IMG/VR virus record: IMGVR_UViG_3300047476_000780
Coordinates: 1 to 45,982 of that record
Length of the DNA: 45,982 nucleotides
DNA from: a virus
Strand: one strand, 5' to 3'
The translations under genes and the position numbers were made by a program. This document shows, piece by piece, positions 17,901 through 25,803 of this stretch (positions are counted from its first letter, which is position 1; every line of letters begins with the position of its first letter). Under the pieces are notes generated by a model. That model had not been told where the DNA came from, made no database searches, and saw only the letters and a list, made by a program, of their open reading frames with translations.

Positions 17901-20900
17901 TAGTGCGTCTGTTGTAAAGGAAGACCGACTTAATCTTTTCTAAATTAGGATGATCAATTTCTTTATGAATTTTTGTCCAGCTGTATGTTTCTACGCTTTG
18001 TTTGTTAAACTCATATACACGGCCTGCATTTGTATAGGATGTATCGCTTAACGGAGCAGAAGCAACTACAATATTAGCAGCAACATCAATTGCTGTACCA
18101 AAACTTGCATCAGAAACTGTTGCTAAGTCTAGGCTTTCACTATAGATCCAGCGTGTATCATATCTGTCGTATATATCAATTCGCTTACCAGAAGCACTTG
18201 CGGTATCGTTGCCGTAGACTACCAATGTCTTAGAATCGTTCATGAAGAACACTTTTGAGCCAAAGTCGCCGTCTTCTGCTGGATGTACGTTTCTAATATC
18301 TTGTTCAAGATTATATGCTGATGTACTAATCTTAAATACGCCAACCCATCCTTGATTTGCAGGATCTAAGCCTGTGTAATCTTTAGATGTTAGTGCAATA
18401 AATTCACCAGTAGAAGATACTGATACAGACTCACCATAAGATACGCCAGCTTCAAGATTTATTGCAAAGCTATTAAATTTTCCTTGAGTATCTTTTCTAT
18501 AGACAGAAACTTGCCCTACTGCAGACGCGGTTGTTATTACTAGTGTAGATTCGTCTTTGCTTAACTTAATTTCTTTACCAAACTCGGCACCTGATGGCAA
18601 CGACTTTTCGTAGTAGACCGCTACGCTGTTTTCTCTAGAGTATGACCAGCGTGTAACCTTAAAGGAAATTTGCCCCGAAGGCGTAACTGTTGGAGCAGAA
18701 CTTAATGTTATTTTCTTTCCTACAGTATCAATATTTTCAATAACTTGCCCTGTGAGGCCAACTCCGTATGCTGCCATACCTACTGCCAATCCAGTAACAC
18801 TTTGGAGGGCGATAGTAGTACCAGAGCTTCCGTTAGGGTTGTATGATGTTACTGCAACCGTATCAGTTTGATAGTTCACTTGGTAAACTCTACCAGTCGA
18901 AGAGTTCTTACCGATAGCGCCAATGAATAGTGTGTCGGTTCCAAACTCTAAAGAAGAACCAAACTTTTCATTAGCCGCTGGGTATGGACTAGTGAAACTG
19001 TGTACTACTGAATAGTTGTTACTAGAATCTTTCTTAAGAATTGTAACTACTCCTTGCTGTGCAAGTGCAGAGTTAGTGCCAGTCTCGGTATTGACTAGGT
19101 ATAAAGGATCACTGCTAGGTTGAGTTGCTGTGGCAATATTGCTGGCAAGCGGACTGCCTAACGCTAACCAAGTACCATCTGGAGACATTGCTACAACAGA
19201 GTGTGTTACACTGTCGCTGTTAGGGTTTCCAAATACAATATCAGTCTTTGCATAATCAATTCGAGGTAAAGTCTGTCTATGAGTCCACGGCAATGTAGGA
19301 ACTGGACGATCGTGTATTGTTACTTGGCCAACATCAGTAGCCACAGCCATTAAAGATCCAGATACATTAATAGAAATAGCGCGGCCAAATAGCTGATTGT
19401 TAGCTGGTTCAGGCGCAGAAATTTCTCCGGTATTATAAACAGGGTTGTATTCCCAAGTTCCCCACTTACCTTCTATATCAGAGTCTGTCCATAACAATTC
19501 ACCTACTTGTAGATCTGCAGGTATTACATCCTCAGCATCGTCAATTGTATTAGCACGTTGAGATACTAACTTATAAATTTCTACGCTAGCAGATTCTGTA
19601 AACGGATCAGTCCATGGCGAAACTTCCTTAGATACAACAAATGTGTTAGTGGCTACAGACACTACTTTAGCAAATCCGCTGATTGATGCTACTCCGGTAA
19701 TACCGATGTAATTCCCTGCTACAAAATCAATAACGTCGTCTGCACAAGTAAATGTAATTTGTTTAAGGCTTGTACTGTATGTTGCATTTGTAATTTGGAT
19801 TGATGTAGGTGAATATCTATATACATTCCACGACTGGCCTTCAAAACCAACCCAAACGTAGCTGCCTACAGAGTAGTTGCTAATAGACTCATTTGCAATT
19901 TCATCTATTGTAGTCAACACAGAAGTAACTTCATCTTCACGAACATGTCCAGGATTTCTTAAGAACAGCTTCGGAGTGTTGTTAATAGGCCATGGGTTAT
20001 TATTATAACCTAACGGCTTTAAGTAAACATCGTTAAGTGTTTGACGAGAAATAAAGTCAACTACGTTTGTATCAATTTTATCAACTAACTCAAATCCTTG
20101 AGGGTTACTCTTAAATTCAGCTTCGTCTAAGATAAATTCAATATTTTCAAAAGCTGCGTTAGCACCGTACTGGCCGACACGTACTGCCCATTCTTCGTAA
20201 AAGTCTAAACTTTCTTGTCCGTCTACACTTAACACATCGAACAGTTTGTTGAATACGTTTTGAGTGCCTTTCTCAATAATCATACCTTGATAGAACTTAA
20301 ACTCGCTAACATCGTCTTTAATAATGTTAGAGAGATACTGGCGACGTTGATAGCCAACTAGATGTTGAGCCATTTTTTGTTGACCTAGATCAAAGTTGTC
20401 GCTATCTAAACTATAGAAGTCAGTAAACTGTTCCGCCTTGTATGTCCAGTTTGGTAGAAGACGTTCTGTTGGTTTTTCTTCTAGTCTAATCCACTCGTTT
20501 GCAACAAATTCGTTTGAACCAACAATAAAAGATTTAGCTGTATAGTAAAATTCTTTGTGTTTAACAATATCGCCTAACGCATAGTCGGCCCAAGGTGTCC
20601 AGTCTGCTATCTTTGCTTGATCAAAGATAAATCCTGGAGCATCAAATGCTCCGTACCAACCTGTAGTAACATAACCAGATACTTTAATTCTCTCTTGTCT
20701 GTAACCACTTTCTGGATTATAAATTGTATCGTTAAAAAGTGTAGAGTTGTTAAACACAACTACATGTTCTTTCTGTATTAGATGAAACGTAGCAGCATAA
20801 ATGCCGTCAGTAGTTGCAGGAGAGTACTCTACTAGGTTTTCGTTTCTATAAGAATTTAACGAGTTAGGCGGAATTGGCGTTCCGTCAACTTTAAAAATTT

Positions 20901-23900
20901 CGTATGCATAGAACGGATTAATAATGTCGTCTGGAATAGACAATGGTGCATTGAAGGTTAACTTATTAGCAGAAGGACTCAAAGAAATTACAGAGCTGCC
21001 TACGCTGCTAAGACCATCTAACTTGACAAAGTCTTCTTCTCGGAAGACAGGGTCTGCAGAAACTTTTCTTATAGCTCTATAGTAGTCTCCGTTGTATCGA
21101 ACAATAGCTCCGAACTCAGTAGCAACTGTAGGATCCCATTCTTGCCACTTGTCTTGGCCGCTAGACCAATTCTGTGTAGTCCAGAATAAGAATTCTTTCG
21201 CACTAGTTTCCCAGTTAGTTACTTGCGATAATGGAACATTAAAGTCGTCAAATACAAATCCCTGGTCTTTTAACCACTCGCCGTACCCTGTTAAGAAGTC
21301 CACCACTTCTTGTACAGTCCTAAACTTAGTGCCGTATGGTACATCAATTGCTTCAGTTCTATCCCATGCTTTTCTAAGAACAGCATTCTTTCCGCCGACG
21401 ATAGGCAACCCGCTTAGTGGCTGGTATAACTGTGCATCAAAGGTTCCGCTGGTAGTGTGCAAAGACTTAACTCTATAGTACTTGTTATTATAGTTAACTA
21501 CTTTGTTAGCAGCGTATTGTTGCCCCGGTGTCCACAATACATACCCTTCAGATATACCGCCAACATTAATAGTAATGCCGGATTGTGTCCAAGCATAGTA
21601 TTTGAAGTACGGTTGAACTCTGCTGTAGCCTTTTACTTCAAAGCCGTCAGATAGTTTTGTAACAATAACAGCACTGTATGTTATTTTTTTAATTGGAGAA
21701 GATGAACTTAATACAATATCATAGTCTTCTTGCGGAACAAACACACTGCCTGTAGATAAAGGAGACTTGCTATCTAATAACAAGTTAAACTTTTCTTTGC
21801 TAGTAAATGCGCCTAAACGATAGCTTAGTTGTCCGTTTATGTTCTTTAAATCTTCTACATAAACATCGTACGACTTTAGGTTATCGCTTAAAATATAATT
21901 AAGGATGTAGTTAACAATACCAGCGGTTTGTACGTTGTCAGTACTTGAGTATATGCTAGGCAAGATTAAATCTGATGGCCTAATTCTCAAGTTAGTATCT
22001 TTGTAAACAACTTGCCCTGCAAGGTTCCTGACAATTCTCGATCTATCAAATAATACACCAAACACCGATGCTGGCTTTAGTAACATTGCTGTAACTAATA
22101 CACTGAAAGGATAGTGGCTGCTTCTTCTCCAAGCTGCTTCAATTGGGCTAACATCGCCGAATACAAAGTCGCCCGTGGTTGATTGTGTAATCACTCCAAC
22201 TGACAAGTTTGCTAATAGCGGGCTGATTAAATTACCGTTTTCGTCAACTGGAATACAGTCTATTAAGAACGGTCTTACATATTGTTCTAGCTTAACTGGA
22301 GGGACTCCCGGCTCTCTAACCATGCCTTCGGCTAAGTCTTTCCACATTACTCGGTTGTCACTTGTGTACGGTGCTGGTCCATATACACTTTCCCACCATA
22401 GCGGCTGTTCAGTAAAGCCCAAGCACTCCCAAGGACAAATGTTAGGACGGTCAGTATCTAGCATCCAGCGATAGATACCTCTCCAATATCCCGGAGTTTC
22501 TCTGCCGTCAGGAGCACTGTGACCCCTATAGTTAAAAGTTAGAGGATTATTTCTATCAAAGCTCAATGGCTTTGTAAAGTCGTTGTTTACTAAACTTGTC
22601 CACTTGTAGAAGCTTGGTGCTAATACTTCGTTAAATTCTTTTAGACTATACTCTGTATCTCTAATGTATGATGGCACTATTGCATTAATATCAAACAACG
22701 AAGGATCATATTTTACCTTAATGTTGTTATAGATTCGTTTCTCTAACTCTAAAATTAACGCATCTCTAAAGTCAGCTGTGCCGTTTTCGTCGTACGTACC
22801 GTATGCAAGTACTTGGCTACCGTCATGGCCTTGGATCATCCATCGAGGTGTAATTAAGCTAGTATCTAAGTATAGCTTAGGTTCGTACTTAGGCCAGATA
22901 CCTAACTTAGTAGGAGTCTCTGGAATGTAACATCCGTTTGTATTTTCGTATTCGTAAATTGTAACAATATCATTTTCTTCTAATGGTGCAGAAATTACTA
23001 CGAATCCCTGGTCACTAAATGTATATTGTCTTTCGTAAAGAAGTTGAGTATCATTTACATAGACGTAAACAGCCTTTGTTGTCAATGTGTCTAAATTATA
23101 AACAGCTGACAGCGGATATGTTTTAATTCTGCCATCAATTACTTTAAAGTCGTTGCGAATATTAGCACTATATCCTACCATATCGCTAAAGTAGTATGCT
23201 GATGTAGTAGGTTTATCTTTGTTAATTTCTTGTAAAATTAAATTAACTTGTGTAACTGTATCAGTATCAACGCCAAGAGTGTTAGCAACGGCAACAAAAT
23301 TTCTCTTAAATGCGTTGTACTGATCTCTTGCACTTTCAATAGATCTAATTACATTATTATTTTCAGATGTTAGATGATATAATGCAAGGCTTAATGGGCC
23401 GCTGTGCTGTACAAATTTAGTACCCAGAGTAGTAATGTTACCTAAGTCTCTAAGGTTACCAGGGCCTGGATATGCCCCAACAAATGCTGTAGCATTATCA
23501 ACAATAGAGCCAACGTGATCAATTACTTCACCTAATGTAAAGTCCCCTAACGCATTGTTTAAAGGATTATTTTGTAAGTTAATTGGTATTTCGTAATGCC
23601 CGTTACTGTTAATTGATTGCTTTGCAAATGCTCTAATTGTTAGGACATCGTTAACTGAAATGTCAGTGTTAAGAACAACTTTTTTATATACCGGGCCGTC
23701 AACTACTGTCCAGTTTGATTTATCTAATCTTATACCATTGATGTAAACACGGACTTCTAAATCAGCAAGATCAGTGATATCGTCAAAAATATCAACGTCA
23801 AAGTTGTTAACCTTGTTAGTATTTTTATAAATTCGTAATGCTGCTTGCGTTCTTGTAACCGAAGACTTTTGCCAACCGTTTACATAGTTAACTGTATCAA

Positions 23901-25803
23901 GGTCAACTGTTTTTACTAGGTAACCTGTGCTAATTGTTTTGTTGATAACATTAGTAATTTCTTTGTACTGGAACGTATCAGTAACAGCATTAAAGTTAAA
24001 AACAATATCCCCAACGTTGTTAATATTCTTGTAGGATAGCGCAAATCCAAGAGTAGAATCAGCTGCTCCGTTGCCTACCTTATAAGAAAATACAGGGGTG
24101 CCGGCAAACGTTGAACCGTCATAAACAGAATAATCACCAAAACTAATACCGCTATCATCAACAACGTCAAATAACGGTTGCTGATTTAATTTAGTTTTTT
24201 GTTGCGCTACTAACCAATTATCACCGTCGAACCAATAGGTAACACCTTGGTTTTTCATACCTTGGCGTACAATCACTGACTGGTTCTTAAGTGGTTCATC
24301 TTCAAGTACTAGGTGTATTTGTCTGCTTCCCTCGTTTAGGTGTCTAACATCAATAAACTCTACTCTATAAATTTTATTTCTTACAAAAGAATCAGTATCA
24401 GCGGCAAATAAAATTCGCTGTCCTTGTACTACCTGGACACCGTCAATGTTATAGCCCAAGCTACCTTCAATAGTTGAAAATACATCTGTAGTAAATGTAT
24501 CAATTAGATCAATATCATTAACCGCTACTTGACCAAAATTAAACAATTTCAAATCTGCTTCAAATTCGATAATAGGTCGTACAGCACGAGCGCTTTGGTC
24601 AACACTAGCAATTTTCTTATTAATTGTTGCGCTGGCTTCGATGACATCTTTATGGAACCATCTGTTATAACGACTCCACGGATTTCTATCTTTACTTGCT
24701 CGGTTAACTACGATATAATCAGACTTGCCAGCAAAGCTAGTTGCATCGCTAAATGGCATATTATCAAACGGTGTTGTATCAAACAACACAGCTTCTGAAT
24801 CTGTATAAGCACTGATAATTTCTAAAGTGGCTGCTGAAACTAATTTAATTCCGGTTCCAACGCCTTCAACATAATATTGCCCGCTAGCATAAGACTCAGG
24901 AGTAACTTTTCCAATGAAGGAAACTCTCATTCCATTACTGAGTTCTTCGCCTGTAGATAACTTATAGGTCTTTTTTCCTAAGAGCTCTTGGTCAATATTA
25001 ATTGCTGTATTTTCTTCAATTGCCTTAACATGGATTACACCGCCAAGGTCAATGTCTGTTTCGCTAAGATAGTATAATACATCAGGTGAGTCAAACGGCA
25101 CTGTGAATGTAATAGTACCTTCTTTAACAGCATGGTCCAACCCTAGTGCTTGATAGCGTTCGACTGTGCCACTAACTCGTGCGGTTTTAATACTAAAAGG
25201 ATTACCTGGACTGTTAATCTCAAACTTATATGTTTGGCCTCTATATAGCGTTAATGTCGGATTGCGTGTTAATCCGTTCGGTGTAAACAGATACTGGTTG
25301 TTATCAAGCTGTGACTCGATCGACACTGTATATGTACTAACGATTGCCTGTTGCTGTCCTGCAACCTTAACTAAATCAGGCCCGTAAGGCAACCAGTAAT
25401 AGTTTTGAAAGTTTACAAACTTATCCCAATCAATATGTGGATCCCAAGAATAAAATTCTTGTTCGTTAATGCGAGAATGATTCTTAACATTACCGCCAAA
25501 GACATCAACTTGATTAACATAGTCTTGGTAGTCTTTGAAGAAAGTGGTATTACCTAACTCGTCTTTGATAACAAAGCTAGGCTCTAATTGATAGTTTTCT
25601 CTAAAGGCACTAGGCGCTTTGACAAAAATGTCGCTGCCTACAGTAGCCTTCGAATTGCGTCTACCAATATAACCGTTAACTTTTTGTACTGTGCCGGGCT
25701 GTATTAGCTGATCAAGTGTTGCTTGAAGGAATTTCTTGTTAGCATCTGATCTGTAAAAACGAGGTAATAATTCAGATGTTTTAATTTTCTTCGAATCAGC
25801 CAT
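11902..25803 (-). CDS. Giant 4633-residue tail/baseplate structural protein
   Basis: One unbroken 13.9-kb frame just after gene 6 (8-base overlap; GGAG seven bases before ATG 25803). T4 has gene 7 here (about 1030 residues, baseplate wedge), so the N-terminal part may replace gp7; this is inference from order. Residues 1-150 (SELLPRFYRSDANKKFL, TLDQLIQPGTVQKVNGYIG, WDPHIDWDKFVNFQNYYWLP) form a conserved-looking start I associate with cyanophage structural proteins. Further modules: aromatic beta-modules near 1423, 1555, 1733 and 4497 (pattern W-x-Y-x-x-G-x-x-V-x-x-x-x-x-x-Y), a seven-repeat FG-GAP-like propeller at about 2130-2602, two GxGY repeats near 3000 and 3361-3425, and beta-sandwich-like repeats in the last 1200 residues, several opening VADG or NGT. 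Low in cysteine, no signal peptide. It probably spans the baseplate rim and a fibre-like arm that contacts the host. Confidence 0.75.
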   Translation of the reverse strand: MADSKKIKTSELLPRFYRSDANKKFLQATLDQLIQPGTVQKVNGYIGRRNSKATVGSDIFVKAPSAFRENYQLEPSFVIKDELGNTTFFKDYQDYVNQVDVFGGNVKNHSRINEQEFYSWDPHIDWDKFVNFQNYYWLPYGPDLVKVAGQQQAIVSTYTVSIESQLDNNQYLFTPNGLTRNPTLTLYRGQTYKFEINSPGNPFSIKTARVSGTVERYQALGLDHAVKEGTITFTVPFDSPDVLYYLSETDIDLGGVIHVKAIEENTAINIDQELLGKKTYKLSTGEELSNGMRVSFIGKVTPESYASGQYYVEGVGTGIKLVSAATLEIISAYTDSEAVLFDTTPFDNMPFSDATSFAGKSDYIVVNRASKDRNPWSRYNRWFHKDVIEASATINKKIASVDQSARAVRPIIEFEADLKLFNFGQVAVNDIDLIDTFTTDVFSTIEGSLGYNIDGVQVVQGQRILFAADTDSFVRNKIYRVEFIDVRHLNEGSRQIHLVLEDEPLKNQSVIVRQGMKNQGVTYWFDGDNWLVAQQKTKLNQQPLFDVVDDSGISFGDYSVYDGSTFAGTPVFSYKVGNGAADSTLGFALSYKNINNVGDIVFNFNAVTDTFQYKEITNVINKTISTGYLVKTVDLDTVNYVNGWQKSSVTRTQAALRIYKNTNKVNNFDVDIFDDITDLADLEVRVYINGIRLDKSNWTVVDGPVYKKVVLNTDISVNDVLTIRAFAKQSINSNGHYEIPINLQNNPLNNALGDFTLGEVIDHVGSIVDNATAFVGAYPGPGNLRDLGNITTLGTKFVQHSGPLSLALYHLTSENNNVIRSIESARDQYNAFKRNFVAVANTLGVDTDTVTQVNLILQEINKDKPTTSAYYFSDMVGYSANIRNDFKVIDGRIKTYPLSAVYNLDTLTTKAVYVYVNDTQLLYERQYTFSDQGFVVISAPLEENDIVTIYEYENTNGCYIPETPTKLGIWPKYEPKLYLDTSLITPRWMIQGHDGSQVLAYGTYDENGTADFRDALILELEKRIYNNIKVKYDPSLFDINAIVPSYIRDTEYSLKEFNEVLAPSFYKWTSLVNNDFTKPLSFDRNNPLTFNYRGHSAPDGRETPGYWRGIYRWMLDTDRPNICPWECLGFTEQPLWWESVYGPAPYTSDNRVMWKDLAEGMVREPGVPPVKLEQYVRPFLIDCIPVDENGNLISPLLANLSVGVITQSTTGDFVFGDVSPIEAAWRRSSHYPFSVLVTAMLLKPASVFGVLFDRSRIVRNLAGQVVYKDTNLRIRPSDLILPSIYSSTDNVQTAGIVNYILNYILSDNLKSYDVYVEDLKNINGQLSYRLGAFTSKEKFNLLLDSKSPLSTGSVFVPQEDYDIVLSSSSPIKKITYSAVIVTKLSDGFEVKGYSRVQPYFKYYAWTQSGITINVGGISEGYVLWTPGQQYAANKVVNYNNKYYRVKSLHTTSGTFDAQLYQPLSGLPIVGGKNAVLRKAWDRTEAIDVPYGTKFRTVQEVVDFLTGYGEWLKDQGFVFDDFNVPLSQVTNWETSAKEFLFWTTQNWSSGQDKWQEWDPTVATEFGAIVRYNGDYYRAIRKVSADPVFREEDFVKLDGLSSVGSSVISLSPSANKLTFNAPLSIPDDIINPFYAYEIFKVDGTPIPPNSLNSYRNENLVEYSPATTDGIYAATFHLIQKEHVVVFNNSTLFNDTIYNPESGYRQERIKVSGYVTTGWYGAFDAPGFIFDQAKIADWTPWADYALGDIVKHKEFYYTAKSFIVGSNEFVANEWIRLEEKPTERLLPNWTYKAEQFTDFYSLDSDNFDLGQQKMAQHLVGYQRRQYLSNIIKDDVSEFKFYQGMIIEKGTQNVFNKLFDVLSVDGQESLDFYEEWAVRVGQYGANAAFENIEFILDEAEFKSNPQGFELVDKIDTNVVDFISRQTLNDVYLKPLGYNNNPWPINNTPKLFLRNPGHVREDEVTSVLTTIDEIANESISNYSVGSYVWVGFEGQSWNVYRYSPTSIQITNATYSTSLKQITFTCADDVIDFVAGNYIGITGVASISGFAKVVSVATNTFVVSKEVSPWTDPFTESASVEIYKLVSQRANTIDDAEDVIPADLQVGELLWTDSDIEGKWGTWEYNPVYNTGEISAPEPANNQLFGRAISINVSGSLMAVATDVGQVTIHDRPVPTLPWTHRQTLPRIDYAKTDIVFGNPNSDSVTHSVVAMSPDGTWLALGSPLASNIATATQPSSDPLYLVNTETGTNSALAQQGVVTILKKDSSNNYSVVHSFTSPYPAANEKFGSSLEFGTDTLFIGAIGKNSSTGRVYQVNYQTDTVAVTSYNPNGSSGTTIALQSVTGLAVGMAAYGVGLTGQVIENIDTVGKKITLSSAPTVTPSGQISFKVTRWSYSRENSVAVYYEKSLPSGAEFGKEIKLSKDESTLVITTASAVGQVSVYRKDTQGKFNSFAINLEAGVSYGESVSVSSTGEFIALTSKDYTGLDPANQGWVGVFKISTSAYNLEQDIRNVHPAEDGDFGSKVFFMNDSKTLVVYGNDTASASGKRIDIYDRYDTRWIYSESLDLATVSDASFGTAIDVAANIVVASAPLSDTSYTNAGRVYEFNKQSVETYSWTKIHKEIDHPNLEKIKSVFLYNRRTSKLLSYLDVIDSSQGKIAGLAEQELKYKTFYDPATYCTPLNNVTPDATVNIDNGMAWTKAQVGRLWWDLRTAKFINSYDADIVYRNSTWNTLFPGSSIDVYEWVESTLKPSAWDEQADTEAGIALGISGTSLYGDSAYSYEVKYDNVSKTKKYTYYYWVKNKKTIPAVPDRKLSGQDVADLISNPRGEGYRYLALTGTNSFTLVNAKPILEDKDVVLSIEYWTTENTNQNIHTEWKLISNNINTIIPTRIEDKWYDSLCGKDFNDRLVPDMSLPPKLRYGIEFRPRQSMFINRFEALKQFVEQVNLVLKDNQITNQKDLSLFESYDPEPNNTTGLYDAVLDSDLELRFASVGSFRRPEIAPIIENGEITGVDIIGAGSGYVTAPYFTIVGAGTGAKIRAQINTRGQLIGAEVLSKGKGYTSSTTLLIRDYSVLVHTDTQALDAWSIYSYDPSTLTWSRSRSQAFDTRRYWEYVDWYATGYNQFTAIDHVVDTFSGLNLVTPKVNQLVKVKTNNNGYWVLLKKYQDSSSIDWTQSYTVVGSQNGTLQLKSSLYSFSDTSYGYDGSLYDGSVFDNSASKELRNILNALKNSVLTDTLKETYLELFFGSVRYALSEQGYVDWIFKTSFVKAQHNVGDLRQDVTYNNDNLSDFEAYVAEVKPYRTKVREYVSSYTELETSRSSVTDFDLQPIFENNSLGVITTSVVNDAIQADNALITSYPWKHWLDNVGFEVTELRIIDNGSQYITEPVIRFVGSCTEPATARAFISNGKVNRVVLLSPGKGYLKAPTVLIEGGILPEGSSAKAVAIIGNSVVRSNLIKMKFDRITKSYFITELEHTETFVGTGTRVQWPLQWAPDIKVGNSSVTVAGVDVLRSDYTLKITKSTSRGYTAYAGSITFDTAPLKGETIVVTYLKDWSLLNSADRIQFYYNPESGYVGKDLSQLMTGIDYGGVIVDGIGFDVGQGWDSLPYFSDKWDSFDALFDDFITTVDAGAHQFRLPYVPEVGTEINVYHSVLLSQEYVSNGTDVEYVFPEYNSGLHITVTKPVSTTRTIVAGSLILTVDNTTTISVGDIVTCDILDKFNANTTVTEIVSATSVKVDQVVLSDISASTTIKFTRTLTENVDYNADLFTTIVFENPIEANSVIKITSLLRPVRIEQSLVHFGTTYVDPSNNGVADGTTQFVSISDSVTVGASDQFILRKSTSDGSITPANDDYDTSLQGGNLAYTTASGLRAEDIIVDGDGLVTPTTSPAPEEVVPGQVVDALAIKVYERPLYSSAAIKVDTYVADGSNRLYAISQTPNSPQAVVVKITNGNGTTVLTQVDEYVVDYVAQTVELLVAPAVGDVVSVFSFGFNGSNILDIDYFVADGVTSEFVTKAPWTDSFTSLVYIDGLPATPEVFETDSSYSSSKRIGLRFGGEIVEGSVINFVIVAGAEQTFAITKTEKIEPTGETIYNLENVVGNATPIETNMIVRVGQQILKAANNSYFTIGSNRLNYAIDATKASPFSVEVDNIVVIAAGTKLVIGLDYTIDLSGITVKINRKTYQKYSGQQLVVSIIQEQEYTYLPPAGGFGARIQFVNAPTEVVEVISSYKHDILDVRRTDINVTSDVAFVADTLEYYAYKEVAGGILQLTRSVLGDSYVWVTKNGTLLTPGVDYRITDDKNSVKLAYNPEADDQFTVITFSNQVSQTNIAYMQFKDMLNRVHFKRLSMSKRAKLSKGLAQTDITIEVDDASNFDEPNPLLNRPGIIEIAGERIEYFSKNGNILGQLRRSTLGTGARSYYDVGTYVQDIGSSETIPYSEEESIEQVISTGSTTLNLKFTPMADVIANGHSVTKVSDWIADGYTSDFPVDYVQADDIEVFVGGYEVTADWAPNVSYAAGIIVVHGSYAYKCLTSHTSSAKFSADSAKWQFFVGNIRLKKHPYKVHDVSVHSESPEGDIQLDAEFAVSGTSNQIRLTHPLKVGTRVTVVKRKGIVWDNTADLTTDQTKIGEFLRAESGIWYVDFKG

